Of a stretch of DNA of 64,000 bases, positions 16,360 through 26,151 are shown piece after piece. Under the pieces are notes generated by a model. The model was not told the origin of the DNA, did no database searches, and saw only the letters and a program-made list of their open reading frames with translations. Position 1 is the stretch's first letter. Each line of letters opens with the position of its first letter. This DNA comes from Psychromonas arctica DSM 14288 (GTDB lineage: Bacteria > Pseudomonadota > Gammaproteobacteria > Enterobacterales > Psychromonadaceae). The translations under genes and the position numbers were made by a program. The stretch spans positions 1-64,000 of the forward strand of contig NZ_AXWP01000038.1 of NCBI RefSeq assembly GCF_000482725.1. The letters run 5' to 3'.

Positions 16360-17415
16360 ATGTCTGATATTAAATTTAATCCAATTGATCACCCACATCG
16401 CCGTTATAACCCATTAACGGGACAATGGATCCTAGTCTCTCCACATCGTGCTAAACGCCCGTGGAGTGGTCAAGATGAGAAACCTTCAAACGTACAATTA
16501 CCAAGCTACGATAAAGACTGTTTTTTATGTGCTAATAACACACGTATTTCTGGTGACAAAAATCCAGATTATAAAGGTACTTATGTTTTTGCTAACGACT
16601 TTGCGGCATTAATGACGGATTCGCCAGAAGCACCAGAATCTGAAAATCCGCTCTTTAAAACCCAAGGTGTACGTGGTTTAAGTCGTGTGATCTGTTTTTC
16701 TCCTGACCACAGTAAAACACTACCTGAGCTACCAGTGAATAAAATCCGTGCTGTTATTAATACTTGGAATGAGCAAATTGAAGAATTAGGTAAAGATTAC
16801 GTTTGGGTACAAGCTTTTGAAAACAAAGGCGAGACAATGGGTTGTTCACAACCACATCCACACGGTCAAATTTGGGCGAATAGCTTCCTTCCTAATGAAA
16901 TTGAACGCAAAGAAAAGCACCTGAAAGAATATTACGACCAACAGGGTTCAAACCTATTACTTGATTATGTTCAAGCTGAAATGAAAGATGGTGAACGTAC
17001 TGTTGTTGAAACTGAGCACTGGATTGCCGTTGTGCCGTATTGGGCTGCATGGCCATTTGAAACCATGCTATTACCAAAAACAGCGATTCGTCGTATGAGT
17101 GAACTGTCTAATGAGCAACGCGACGACCTTGCTGTTGCTATGAAGAAATTAACCAGTCGGTATGACAACCTATTCCAGTGTTCTTTCCCTTACTCGATGG
17201 GCTGGCACTACGCGCCCTTCTTTGATGCTGGCACTAATATTGACCATTGGCAATTACATGCCATTTTTTATCCTCCGCTACTACGCTCTGCTTCAATCCG
17301 TAAATTTATGGTGGGCTACGAAATGTTGGCTGAATCTCAACGTGATCTGACTGCAGAGCAAGCGGCTCAGAAGTTACGTGATGTGAGTGATGTTCACTAC
17401 AAAGAACAACAATAA
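16360..17415 (+). CDS. galT: Galactose-1-phosphate uridylyltransferase
   Basis: 351 aa. The active-site triad HPH is at 166-168 in [12 protein letters not shown], with His166 as the expected uridylylated nucleophile. Cys54 and Cys57 (CFLC) and the later His residues (about 115 and the GWHYAP region) fit the zinc/iron-binding class. It exchanges UMP between UDP-glucose and galactose-1-phosphate in the Leloir pathway. Second gene of the gal operon, 67 bases after galE and 17 bases before galK. Confidence 0.97.
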   Translation: MSDIKFNPIDHPHRRYNPLTGQWILVSPHRAKRPWSGQDEKPSNVQLPSYDKDCFLCANNTRISGDKNPDYKGTYVFANDFAALMTDSPEAPESENPLFKTQGVRGLSRVICFSPDHSKTLPELPVNKIRAVINTWNEQIEELGKDYVWVQAFENKGETMGCSQPHPHGQIWANSFLPNEIERKEKHLKEYYDQQGSNLLLDYVQAEMKDGERTVVETEHWIAVVPYWAAWPFETMLLPKTAIRRMSELSNEQRDDLAVAMKKLTSRYDNLFQCSFPYSMGWHYAPFFDAGTNIDHWQLHAIFYPPLLRSASIRKFMVGYEMLAESQRDLTAEQAAQKLRDVSDVHYKEQQ

Positions 17416-17432
17416 GGACGGAGATTGACAGC

Positions 17433-18590
17433 ATGCCAAGTAAACAATTAAAACAACGTGCAGCAAATGCATTCCAAGATGTATGTGGTTATTCTGCAAC
17501 AACCTTTGTACAAGCACCCGGCCGCGTCAACCTGATCGGTGAGCATACCGATTACAATGACGGTTTTGTTATGCCCTGCGCCATTGATTATCAAGCGGTT
17601 ATTGCCTGCGCTAAACGCGACGATGGTGTGATCCGTTTGATCTCTGTGGATTATGACCATGTGCAAGATTCATTTGTTGTTAACCAAGAAATAAAGCCCA
17701 CAGAAGATAAGTTATGGGCTAATTACATGCGTGGTGTCATTCATTTCTTAAAAGAAAAGGGCTATTCGCTTGGCGGCGCAGATATTGCTATTACTGGTAA
17801 TGTTCCACTCGGCTCTGGATTAAGTTCTTCAGCGGCACTTGAAGTGGTTACAGGTCAGGCAATGAAAGTACTCTACGAGCTAGATGTTACACAGTCTGAT
17901 TTAGCACTTATTGGGCAAGCATCTGAGCATAATTTTGCAGGTTGTAAATGCGGCATCATGGATCAGATGATTTCTGCCTGTGGCGAAAAAAGCCATGCGC
18001 TATTACTTGATTGTCGTAGCTTAGAAAGCAAAGCCGTACACATACCTGAAAGTGTCAGCATTATGATTGTTAATTCGCATGTCACCCATAGCTTGGTTGA
18101 TGGTGCCTATAACGCACTGCGTGAACAGTGTGAAGAAGCTTCTCGTTTGCTTGGTAAAGTGGCATTGCGAGATGCAACGTTAGCAGAGTTAGATGCATCA
18201 AGTATTGAAAAAGGCTCAGATGTTTATAAACGTGCACATCATGTTATTTCTGAAAATGAACGTACTGTAGCCTGTGCTGATGCGTTGATTGCAGGTGATT
18301 TACAAAAAGTCGGTGAATATATGTATGCTTCGCATGCTTCTATGCGCGATGACTTTGAAATTACGGTGCCAGAGATTGACTATATTGTTGAAGTATTAGC
18401 TGAAGCATTAGGTAACAAAGGTGGTGCTCGCATGACCGGCGGTGGTTTTGGTGGATGTTGTGTTGCCTTGATGCCAACAGAAATGGTGCCTCAAGTTCAG
18501 GCTGCTATTGAAGCTAAGTATCAAGCAAAAACAGGCATTAAAGAATCTATTTATATTTGCACACCACAAAATGGTGCAGGCGTTATTTAA
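17433..18590 (+). CDS. galK: Galactokinase
   Basis: 385 aa GHMP kinase. The galactokinase signature GRVNLIGEHTDYNDGFVMP lies at about 30-48, the ATP-binding GNVPLGSGLSSSAALE near 128, and the third GHMP motif (GGARMTGGGFGGC) near 330. It phosphorylates alpha-D-galactose at C1 in the cytoplasm. It is embedded in galETKM with a GGAG ribosome binding site about 9 bases before the start; galM follows after 17 bases. Confidence 0.97.
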   Translation: MPSKQLKQRAANAFQDVCGYSATTFVQAPGRVNLIGEHTDYNDGFVMPCAIDYQAVIACAKRDDGVIRLISVDYDHVQDSFVVNQEIKPTEDKLWANYMRGVIHFLKEKGYSLGGADIAITGNVPLGSGLSSSAALEVVTGQAMKVLYELDVTQSDLALIGQASEHNFAGCKCGIMDQMISACGEKSHALLLDCRSLESKAVHIPESVSIMIVNSHVTHSLVDGAYNALREQCEEASRLLGKVALRDATLAELDASSIEKGSDVYKRAHHVISENERTVACADALIAGDLQKVGEYMYASHASMRDDFEITVPEIDYIVEVLAEALGNKGGARMTGGGFGGCCVALMPTEMVPQVQAAIEAKYQAKTGIKESIYICTPQNGAGVI

Positions 18591-18607
18591 TACGAAAGGT
18601 AATCATC

Positions 18608-19660
18608 ATGTCGAATACACTTTTTAAAACCATGACTGAAGAAGTCGCTTTTGATGGTCAACCTGCAAAATTAGTTAAATTGCAGAATAAAAATGGCCTA
18701 TCGGTTATTTTTATGGACATCGGTGCAACTTGGCTGAGTTGTGAAGTCCCCATCGCCGATCAGCAGCGAGAGGTTTTATTAGGTGTATCTACAATGGCTG
18801 ATTTTAAAAAACAGGGCATCTATTTAGGTGCGACAGTGGGTCGTTTTGCCAATCGTATTGCAGATGGACAATTTAGTATTAATGGTTATCCCTACCAATT
18901 ATCAATCAATCAAGATGGCAATACACTACATGGTGGGATTGATGGTTTCGATAAACGTCGTTGGGAAATAGAACAGCAGACGCAGGGGTTAGTGCGCTTT
19001 GCTCTTGTCTCAGAGGATGGTGACCAAGGTTTTCCAGGGCAATTACAGGTATCAGTATGCTATCAATTAAGCGATGATAATCAGGTTATTATCAGTTATC
19101 ACGCAAGCACTGACAAACCCACGCCAATTAACCTAACTAACCATGCTTATTTTAACCTTTCCGGTGCTGAGTCGGATGCGGACTGCAGAAATCATACACT
19201 GCAAATCGATGCTGACCATTACCTGCCTACTAATAAAGTCGGCATTCCACTTGATGGACCCGATTCTGTAGAGAAGAACAGTTTTGATTTTCGTCAGCCT
19301 AAAGCCATTACAAATGATTTCCTGACCGAGCCACAACAGCAATTAGCAAAAGGTTATGACCATGCTTTTGTGCTTAACAGTCCTTGCCAACAAGGTGCCC
19401 GTGCGGCATTGCTGAGTAGTGCAGATAATGATCTGGCACTAGAGGTGTTTACCAATAAACCTGCGCTACAACTTTACACAGGGAATTGGTTAGCGGGCAC
19501 CCCTAATCGCAGTGGTGGAGAGTATCAAGACTATGCAGGCATAGCCTTAGAAACAGAGTTTTTACCCGATGCGGTTAACCACCCTGAATGGCAGCCTAGC
19601 GCTATTTTACAAGTGGGACAAGAATACCATTATCAAACCACCTATCGATTTATTACTTGA
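18608..19660 (+). CDS. galM: Aldose 1-epimerase (galactose mutarotase)
   Basis: About 350 aa from the ATG at 18608, which has AAAGGT upstream; an in-frame upstream ATG inside galK is unlikely. Family motifs are TVGRFANRIADG, NTLHGGIDGFDKRRWE, LTNHAYFNLSG (catalytic His) and the closing ALETEFLPDAVNHPEW, whose Glu is the expected base. It converts beta- to alpha-galactose for GalK. Last gene of the gal operon. A weak hairpin (TGAGCAG/CTGCTCA, 19687-19708) lies between it and the convergent galR. Confidence 0.95.
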   Translation: MSNTLFKTMTEEVAFDGQPAKLVKLQNKNGLSVIFMDIGATWLSCEVPIADQQREVLLGVSTMADFKKQGIYLGATVGRFANRIADGQFSINGYPYQLSINQDGNTLHGGIDGFDKRRWEIEQQTQGLVRFALVSEDGDQGFPGQLQVSVCYQLSDDNQVIISYHASTDKPTPINLTNHAYFNLSGAESDADCRNHTLQIDADHYLPTNKVGIPLDGPDSVEKNSFDFRQPKAITNDFLTEPQQQLAKGYDHAFVLNSPCQQGARAALLSSADNDLALEVFTNKPALQLYTGNWLAGTPNRSGGEYQDYAGIALETEFLPDAVNHPEWQPSAILQVGQEYHYQTTYRFIT

Positions 19661-19724
19661 GTTCAAGCAAACAACAAAATGCACCATGAGCAGTAATTTT
19701 TCTGCTCACTGCGCTCGATTATAT

Positions 19725-20732
19725 TCACTCTACATCATGTTTGCTAACCGACAAACGCTTCACCAATGTCGGTGAAAAAATACGAGTTTCGGGAGCATAT
19801 TGTTCTTTTTTAGCAAGTTTAAGTGCCAGTTGTGTCGCTTGTTTAGCCATAATCTCAATGGGATAGTTAATAGTTGTTAATTTAGGGTGAACATAACGAG
19901 AAATTAAGCTGTTATCAAAACCTATTAACGATATTTTTTCAGGTACCGCAATATTATTTTCTTCCAGAGCACTGAGTACGCCAGCAGCCATAAAATCGTT
20001 GTAAGTTAACACCGCACTAATTGGGATATTTTTAGATAATAATTCGATCATTGCAGATTTACCGCCTTGATCGTTGCTATCTGCAGCAGCAATATATTGC
20101 ATTGGTGAAGGTAAATTATGGTCCTTCAAAGCCTTTAGATAACCTGCTTGACGTTCCGAAGCATCATCAATTTGATGATTAGAGTTAATATAAGCAATAT
20201 GCTTATGGCCATTATTAATCAGAAATTCCGTCGCCATATAGGTACCTTGAAAATTGTCAAAGGCAATACAACGCTCTGCAATTTCAGGAATATATCGATT
20301 AATCAAGACTAAACCTGGTACTTCTTTGGCAAAGCCAATCAGCTCTTCTGCACTTAATGCTTTAGCATGAATAATAAGTGACTCTCGACAGCTATTAATC
20401 AACAGCTCAATCGCTTCGCGTTCACTATCGGCGTCATGGTAACCATTGCCAATTAACAGATGTTTATGATTTTCTCGTGCAACTTGATCAACCGCTTTAA
20501 TTAAAGTGCCAAAAAAGGGATCTGAAATATCACTCACCAACACGCCAATAGTATTTGAGTTTTGGCTAACCAAAGCGCGTGCGTTGGCGTTAGGACGATA
20601 ACCTAATTTTTTCATAGCACACTGCACCGCGCTTATTGATGATTTCCCTGCTTTAGGGGAATTATTTATCACCCTTGATACCGTCGCAATGGATACGCCA
20701 GCTTCTCTCGCTACATCTTTAATGGTTGCCAT
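19725..20732 (-). CDS. galR: Galactose repressor GalR
   Basis: 335 aa LacI-family regulator. The N-terminal helix-turn-helix and hinge read MATIKDVAREAGVSIATVSR ... NNSPKA, and long stretches (LLIGNGYH, YNDFMAAGVL, SLIGFDN, SRYVHPKLTT, FSPTLVKR) parallel E. coli GalR as I remember it. The periplasmic-binding-like effector domain (about 60-335) should bind D-galactose. It is convergent with galM and carries a GalR-like site 76 bases upstream (20808-20825), suggesting autoregulation. Expected targets are galETKM at 15185-15202 and itself. Confidence 0.93.
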   Translation of the reverse strand: MATIKDVAREAGVSIATVSRVINNSPKAGKSSISAVQCAMKKLGYRPNANARALVSQNSNTIGVLVSDISDPFFGTLIKAVDQVARENHKHLLIGNGYHDADSEREAIELLINSCRESLIIHAKALSAEELIGFAKEVPGLVLINRYIPEIAERCIAFDNFQGTYMATEFLINNGHKHIAYINSNHQIDDASERQAGYLKALKDHNLPSPMQYIAAADSNDQGGKSAMIELLSKNIPISAVLTYNDFMAAGVLSALEENNIAVPEKISLIGFDNSLISRYVHPKLTTINYPIEIMAKQATQLALKLAKKEQYAPETRIFSPTLVKRLSVSKHDVE

Positions 20733-20807
20733 TTGATTCTCTTAAAAGAAGTTTATTTAGTTTCATTAGTGTAATCATTATAACGTTATCGATGCTCAAA
20801 ATCAGAA

Positions 20808-20825
20808 GATGTTAACGTTTCCAAT
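20808..20825. promoter_or_regulatory. GalR-type operator at galR
   Basis: GATGTTAACGTTTCCAAT matches the perfect gal palindrome at 14 of 18 positions, including the AACGTTT core. Its position upstream of galR suggests autoregulation. Confidence 0.5.
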
Positions 20826-21031
20826 TTTTTAATTAAAAAGCACAAAAATTAACAGACTCTAATCACATTAACAGATTTTATGTTATGGAGGACTTATCAT
20901 TCACTTACAAACTAAATACAAAAGCTCAGTGTGTGTTTTCAAAAACAATTGGTTACAAAAAATCTATTGCCCTATATCACATATATCAACTTAAAGGCTG
21001 ACAAAGCGCTTAAAAAGTGACAATCTAAATC

Positions 21032-21049
21032 AATGTTTTCGCAAACAAC
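21032..21049. promoter_or_regulatory. LacI-family operator, class B, at the alpha-galactosidase gene
   Basis: AATGTTTTCGCAAACAAC differs from the symporter site AATGTTTTCGTAAACATT at three positions. It ends 37 bases before the preferred start codon, a typical repressor position. Confidence 0.6.
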
Positions 21050-21086
21050 TCAACTTTTAAAATATTCTTTATGCACCGGAGATAAA

Positions 21087-23189
21087 ATGAGCGACATTAT
21101 TCACCTAACAAGCAAAAGCTGTAGCCTAATAATCAAGGTTGATCGTACTCCTGAGGTGTTACATTGGGGCGCAAAAATAAGTCAGATTGACCCTGATATT
21201 ATGTTATCTACTGAGCGCCCTATTTCTCAAGCTCGCCTTGACGTCGATGTGCCTTTGTCTTTATGTCCAGAGCTTGGGCGCGGACACTTTAATGCACCAG
21301 GTATCGAAGGACATCGCAATAGCCATGATTGGGCACCGGTTTTTGAAGTCATCGAGCAAGTGCTCACAGAGCAATCTGTTACATTCACACTACAAGACAA
21401 TGTCGCCAAACTACAATTAGATATTGAACTGAAGCTTGATTTTGAAAGTGATGTTGTGCAAAAACGCGTAACCGTCACTAATGTTGGTGAAGGTAAATAC
21501 CATCTCACCAAGCTTTCTTCTACGTTACCAGTGCCAAACCATGCTAATGAATTAATGACTTTCTATGGTCGCTGGACACGAGAATTCCAAACACATCGTC
21601 AATCATTTTCGCACGGTGGTTTCATGCAAGAAAACCGTCGCGGCAGAACCTCTCACGAAAACTTCCCTGGTTTATTTGTGGGCACGGATCACTTTACTGA
21701 ACAAAATGGACAGGTTTGGGGTTTTCACTTAGGTTGGAGCGGTAATCACCAACTACGTGCTGATGTTAAAAGTGATGGTCGTCGTTTTGTACAAGCAGGT
21801 GAATTACTACTGGCGGGTGAAACCGTTCTTGAACAATCACAAAGCTATACAACACCTTGGTTATACGCAACTTACAGTGCCAACGGTTTAAATGGTATTT
21901 CTGAACATTTCCACCACTTTGTACGCAACAACATTTTAAGACTCCCCGTTGATAAACCACGTCCAGTGCATCTTAATACGTGGGAAGGTATCTACTTCGA
22001 GCATGATCCTGAATACATAATGAAAATGGCAACTGAAGCGGCAGTAATGGGTGTTGAACGCTTTATTATTGATGATGGCTGGTTTATTGGTCGCGATGAT
22101 GATCGCACGTCGTTAGGTGATTGGTACCTAGATAAGAATAAATATCCAAATGGTTTAGAACCTGTTATCGAACACGTTAATAATCAAGGCATGGAGTTTG
22201 GTCTGTGGGTTGAACCAGAGATGATTAGCCAAGACTCAAATCTTTACCGCGAACACCCTGATTGGGTTTTAGAGCTGAAGGGTTATCATCAACCATCAGG
22301 TCGTTGGCAGTATCTGCTGGATCTACAAAATCCAGATTGTTTTAACTATTTATTTGATCGCCTCAATGATCTACTCACTACCTACAATATCTCATACTTA
22401 AAATGGGATATGAACCGTGAGTTAGTTCAACCAGGTCACGAAGGAAAACCGGCAGTAAATGGTCAAACCAAAGCATTATATGCATTATTAGATAAATTAT
22501 TAGCAGCACATAGTGAAGTAGAAATTGAATCTTGTTCATCGGGTGGCGGTCGAATTGACTTTGAAATTCTTAAGCGTACCCATCGTTTTTGGGCATCCGA
22601 CTGTAACGATGCATTAGAGCGTCAGGCAATCCAACGTGGTATGAGTTATTTCTTTCCGCCAGAAGTAATGGGGTCACATATTGGGCCTGAAGAATGTCAT
22701 TCAACTAATCGTCGTCACCATATCAATATGCGTGGTATTACCGCACTGGGTGGCCATATGGGTGTTGAATTAGATCCAGTGAAAGTACCTGAAGATGAAA
22801 GACAAGCATTCGCTAAATACATCGCATTACATAAACAATACCGTGAATTATTGCACAGTGGTCGCAGTTTCCGTTTAGATACACCCGATAAGCGCCAAAA
22901 CATCTATGGTGTACAAAATGATCAAGAAATGTTGCTGACTGTTTGTCAGCTAACCATGCCTGATTATGCACTGCCATCACCGCTACTGATTAGCTGTATT
23001 GATACAGATGCACAATACCAAGTGCAGATAGTTGAGATGCCAGAGACTAGTTTCCAGCTGATGAAGCAACGCCCGCAATGGTTAGATAAAACATTAACCT
23101 TAAGTGGTGAAAATATTAAAGAAATTGGGCTAACATTACCGATCCTTGATCCTGAATCTGCACTGATACTTTCTTTGAAAAAAATCTAA
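21087..23189 (+). CDS. Alpha-galactosidase, glycoside hydrolase family 36
   Basis: 700 aa from the ATG at 21087, preceded by CCGGAG. An in-frame ATG at 21033 would lie inside the operator-like sequence and is rejected. Family hallmarks: nucleophile Asp441 in YLKWDMNRE, acid/base Asp505 in FWASDCNDALERQ, and the substrate-site motifs FIIDDGWFIGRDDD (about 326-339) and LWVEPEMI (about 373-380). The N-terminal beta-sandwich spans about 1-290, the TIM barrel about 290-610, then a C-terminal beta domain. There is no signal peptide, so it should cleave imported melibiose- or raffinose-type sugars in the cytoplasm. Confidence 0.95.
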   Translation: MSDIIHLTSKSCSLIIKVDRTPEVLHWGAKISQIDPDIMLSTERPISQARLDVDVPLSLCPELGRGHFNAPGIEGHRNSHDWAPVFEVIEQVLTEQSVTFTLQDNVAKLQLDIELKLDFESDVVQKRVTVTNVGEGKYHLTKLSSTLPVPNHANELMTFYGRWTREFQTHRQSFSHGGFMQENRRGRTSHENFPGLFVGTDHFTEQNGQVWGFHLGWSGNHQLRADVKSDGRRFVQAGELLLAGETVLEQSQSYTTPWLYATYSANGLNGISEHFHHFVRNNILRLPVDKPRPVHLNTWEGIYFEHDPEYIMKMATEAAVMGVERFIIDDGWFIGRDDDRTSLGDWYLDKNKYPNGLEPVIEHVNNQGMEFGLWVEPEMISQDSNLYREHPDWVLELKGYHQPSGRWQYLLDLQNPDCFNYLFDRLNDLLTTYNISYLKWDMNRELVQPGHEGKPAVNGQTKALYALLDKLLAAHSEVEIESCSSGGGRIDFEILKRTHRFWASDCNDALERQAIQRGMSYFFPPEVMGSHIGPEECHSTNRRHHINMRGITALGGHMGVELDPVKVPEDERQAFAKYIALHKQYRELLHSGRSFRLDTPDKRQNIYGVQNDQEMLLTVCQLTMPDYALPSPLLISCIDTDAQYQVQIVEMPETSFQLMKQRPQWLDKTLTLSGENIKEIGLTLPILDPESALILSLKKI

Positions 23190-23197
23190 CCCCTCTA

Positions 23198-23233
23198 TAT
23201 AACGGCCCACTATATCAATAGTGAGTCGTTATA
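23198..23233 (+). terminator. Hairpin after the alpha-galactosidase gene
   Basis: TATAACG/CGTTATA and CACTAT/ATAGTG form a two-part stem separated by a 3x3 internal loop, 9 bases past the stop. There is no U-run, so it may stabilise the 3' end rather than terminate. Confidence 0.4.
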
Positions 23234-23366
23234 AATTCAAACAATGACTTCAAATTGTAAGATAAATAAGTGAACATGTTTAGTATAATAAACAATCAAC
23301 ACACACTATCTGACATTGAACTGATTAAACGTCATAAAAAAACCCAATATATAATGAGGAACTCAC

Positions 23367-24797
23367 ATGACTAGACGTACAAAAATAGTGACAACATTAG
23401 GCCCTGCAACGGACCGTGATAATAACTTAGAAAAAATTATCGCCGCGGGTGCCAATATGGTGCGCATGAACTTTTCTCATGGCGAACCAGCAGACCATAT
23501 AAAACGTGCAAAAGAAGTGCGAGATATTGCTCAACGCTTAGGTATTGAAGTTGCCATTATGGGTGATTTACAAGGTCCTAAAATCCGCGTATCGACCTTT
23601 AAAGAAGGTAAAATTCAACTCGCTATCGGTGATAAATTTATATTAGACAGCAATATCGATAAAGGCCAAGGCGATCAACAAGCGGTCGGCTTAGATTACA
23701 AAACATTACCACAAGAAGTGGCTGCAGAAGATGTATTGCTGTTAGATGATGGCCGTATCCAACTGATTGTTGAGAAGGTAACGGGTAGCCAAGTACACAC
23801 CATTGTTTCAATCGGCGGTACTTTATCCAACAATAAAGGCATCAATAAAAAAGGCGGTGGTTTATCTGCTCCAGCTTTAACCCCAAAAGATAAAAAAGAT
23901 ATTATTACAGCAGCTGAGATTGGTTGCGATTACCTCGCGGTGTCTTTTCCTCGTAATGGCGCTGATATTCACTATGCTCGCCAATTGGCAAAAGAAGCAG
24001 GTAGTCATGCCAAAATAGTCGCTAAAGTAGAACGTGCTGAAGCAGTGGAAACACAAGAAGCATTAGAAGATATTGTTTTAGCATCTGATGTAGTGATGGT
24101 GGCACGTGGAGATCTCGGTGTAGAAATCGGTGATGCACGCTTAGTGGGTGTGCAAAAAAACATGATCCGTACTGCTCGTCGTTTAAATAGAGTGGTGATC
24201 ACTGCGACGCAGATGATGGAATCAATGATCAGCGCCCCAATGCCTACTCGTGCTGAAGTAATGGATGTTGCTAATGCGGTATTAGATGGTACCGATGCGG
24301 TGATGTTATCTGGAGAAACAGCCGCAGGTGAATACCCATTAGAAACCGTGAGAGCAATGAGTGAAGTTTGCTTAGGGGCAGAAAAACATCCAAGTATTAA
24401 TATATCTAAAAATCGTATGGATTGTACCTTCGATGACCCAACAGAAGCCCTAGCAATGACAGCAATGTTTGCGGCAAACCATACAGTAGGTATCAAAGCT
24501 ATTATTGCCTTAACTGAGTCAGGTTCGACACCATTATTAATGTCGCGCTTAAGTTCTGGATTACCTATTTTTGCACTGTCTGGTAATACCCAAACACTTA
24601 ATTACTGTGCTTTGTATCGAGGGGTTACACCGATTAGATTTAATTCCACAGCCACCAATAATAGTGACTATATCCGTAATGCCATTGATACGATAAAAGA
24701 TGCTAATTATATAAAAACTGGTGACCTGATCTTAATTACGCACGGAGATGATCATTCTGAAGGCTCAACTAATACCTGTAAAATAATCAAAGTCTAA
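23367..24797 (+). CDS. pykA: Pyruvate kinase II
   Basis: 476 aa, close in length and wording to E. coli PykA ([40 protein letters not shown]). The catalytic Lys region [12 protein letters not shown] and metal-binding Glu lie near residues 215-225, [10 protein letters not shown] near 245 and the signature [11 protein letters not shown] near 275. The C-terminal allosteric domain spans about 350-476. It makes pyruvate and ATP from phosphoenolpyruvate. Many gammaproteobacteria have it near zwf/edd genes; here it sits between galactoside genes, with GAGG before the start. No class A or B operator is visible upstream. Confidence 0.95.
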   Translation: MTRRTKIVTTLGPATDRDNNLEKIIAAGANMVRMNFSHGEPADHIKRAKEVRDIAQRLGIEVAIMGDLQGPKIRVSTFKEGKIQLAIGDKFILDSNIDKGQGDQQAVGLDYKTLPQEVAAEDVLLLDDGRIQLIVEKVTGSQVHTIVSIGGTLSNNKGINKKGGGLSAPALTPKDKKDIITAAEIGCDYLAVSFPRNGADIHYARQLAKEAGSHAKIVAKVERAEAVETQEALEDIVLASDVVMVARGDLGVEIGDARLVGVQKNMIRTARRLNRVVITATQMMESMISAPMPTRAEVMDVANAVLDGTDAVMLSGETAAGEYPLETVRAMSEVCLGAEKHPSINISKNRMDCTFDDPTEALAMTAMFAANHTVGIKAIIALTESGSTPLLMSRLSSGLPIFALSGNTQTLNYCALYRGVTPIRFNSTATNNSDYIRNAIDTIKDANYIKTGDLILITHGDDHSEGSTNTCKIIKV

Positions 24798-24828
24798 ATC
24801 ACTAAGACCATATATTTCCTTATATATA

Positions 24829-24863
24829 ATTACTCAAGCAGTTGTTCACATTGCTTGAGTAAT
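24829..24863. terminator. Inverted repeat overlapping the end of the lacI-like gene
   Basis: ATTACTCAAGCA (24829-24840) and TGCTTGAGTAAT (24852-24863) are perfect 12-base complements with an 11-base loop. It spans the stop codon and last codons of the 24830-25897 gene, 32 bases after pykA. It could end both convergent transcripts although no long U-run follows. Confidence 0.5.
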
Positions 24864-25897
24864 TTACGTAATACCTGTTTATCGGTCAGATTTTTTTGGT
24901 AGATTTGAGTGCTTTTTCGTTCAACGACTTCAGTTACAATAGATTCCTGCTTAAACGCAGCATCCGGTTTCTCAGCCATACTTAACGCCATTAATACACT
25001 GCGCTCTCCGATTAATAAAAAATCTTGTCTGATCGTAGTCAGTGGAGGCGAAAAATACGCGCTATCCGCGGTATCATCAAAGCCAATAACCGAGACTTGC
25101 TGTGGTACGCTTAAGTTAAACTCATTTAATGCTCTTAATACCCCAAGCGCCATCTGATCACTGCCCACTAACACCGCATCAAAATGAATACCGTCAGTTA
25201 ATGCATGATGCGTATGTAAATAACCACTGCCAGCTTGCCAATCACCTTCAAATTGGCTAGTAACCTGTACATCATCATGTTCATTAAGTGCATCTAACCA
25301 CCCTTTTAAACGTTGTTCAGCAGCACTTGAATCATGTGGTCCAGTGATCACTAAAAAACGTTTTCTTTGCAATGAGATCATCAATTCAGCTGCTTTTTTT
25401 GCACCTTCATAATTGGCGCCAGATACCGCATTGACTCGGCTATCAAGCGGTACATCAATAAATACAAAATGGATACCCACATAACGCTCGACCAATATTT
25501 CCGACTCTTCTTTGCTAAGTGGAATATTCATGATGATAAACTCTACGCGCTGTGACTTTAGCTCATCGATTGCCGCCGTTATTTTATCCAAGGAATGCGT
25601 GGAAACAACCGCTAAAGAAGTCCCATAACCTAATTTTTTTGCTTGCTCGCGAATACCATTAGCAATCAGTGAGGCACCATGCAGCAAGATATCAATGGTC
25701 ACCACACCAATCATATTTGATTTTGCTCGACCTAATATTTGCGCGCCTTTATTGGGAATATAACCAAGCTCTTTAATCGCAGCATTCACTTTGATGCGTG
25801 TTTCTTCAGCCACATTAGATGAGCCATTAGTGACACGAGAAACAGTTTGCGTGGATACATTCGCTAGTTTAGCAACGTCTTTAAAAGTTACATTCAT
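24830..25897 (-). CDS. LacI-family transcriptional regulator (LacI-like, tetramer type)
   Basis: 355 aa. The N-terminal DNA-binding region reads TFKDVAKLANVSTQTVSR, followed by a hinge. The ligand domain has LacI-like phrases (ERLKG-type AEQRLKGWLDAL, VGSDQMALGVLRAL, VIGFDDTADSAYFSPPLTTI, RQDF). A C-terminal Leu-rich helix (LRKLLKQCEQLLE) resembles the LacI tetramerisation helix, which GalR lacks. It lies between pykA and the sodium:sugar symporter. I infer that it recognises the class B operators at the symporter, alpha-galactosidase and ABC genes, since GalR accounts for the other class; this is not proven. Inducer unknown, probably a galactoside. Confidence 0.88.
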   Translation of the reverse strand: MNVTFKDVAKLANVSTQTVSRVTNGSSNVAEETRIKVNAAIKELGYIPNKGAQILGRAKSNMIGVVTIDILLHGASLIANGIREQAKKLGYGTSLAVVSTHSLDKITAAIDELKSQRVEFIIMNIPLSKEESEILVERYVGIHFVFIDVPLDSRVNAVSGANYEGAKKAAELMISLQRKRFLVITGPHDSSAAEQRLKGWLDALNEHDDVQVTSQFEGDWQAGSGYLHTHHALTDGIHFDAVLVGSDQMALGVLRALNEFNLSVPQQVSVIGFDDTADSAYFSPPLTTIRQDFLLIGERSVLMALSMAEKPDAAFKQESIVTEVVERKSTQIYQKNLTDKQVLRKLLKQCEQLLE

Positions 25898-26101
25898 AAT
25901 CTGTTTCCATTTCTGTTAATGTAAATGTGAATACCAAGCACATAATAATAGCCTCACTTCCTTGTTACACCGAACAAACTTTCTAGGAGAGAATAGGGTT
26001 TATTTAAGCAAACCTTTATTTTACACACTTAGTAAAAAATAGGTTATCAATCAAATCAAGGTTTTCGATCCTAAACAAATTAGGCCGTTTTACAAACGAA
26101 A

Positions 26102-26127
26102 AAAGCAGAGTTAAATAACTCTGCTTT
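26102..26127 (-). terminator. Terminator of the symporter gene
   Basis: AAAGCAGAGTT (26102-26112) and AACTCTGCTTT (26117-26127) form an 11-bp stem with a 4-base loop, followed on the minus strand by TTTT and located 25 bases past the stop. Confidence 0.85.
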
Positions 26128-26151
26128 CGGGAAGGAGTAAAATATTATCTA

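Larger units (their letters stand above)
20733..21086. other. Divergent regulatory region galR / alpha-galactosidase
   Basis: Holds a GalR-like operator on the galR side, a class B operator on the alpha-galactosidase side, and the GGAG ribosome binding site at about 21079. The rest is AT-rich without other structure I can name. Confidence 0.6.
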
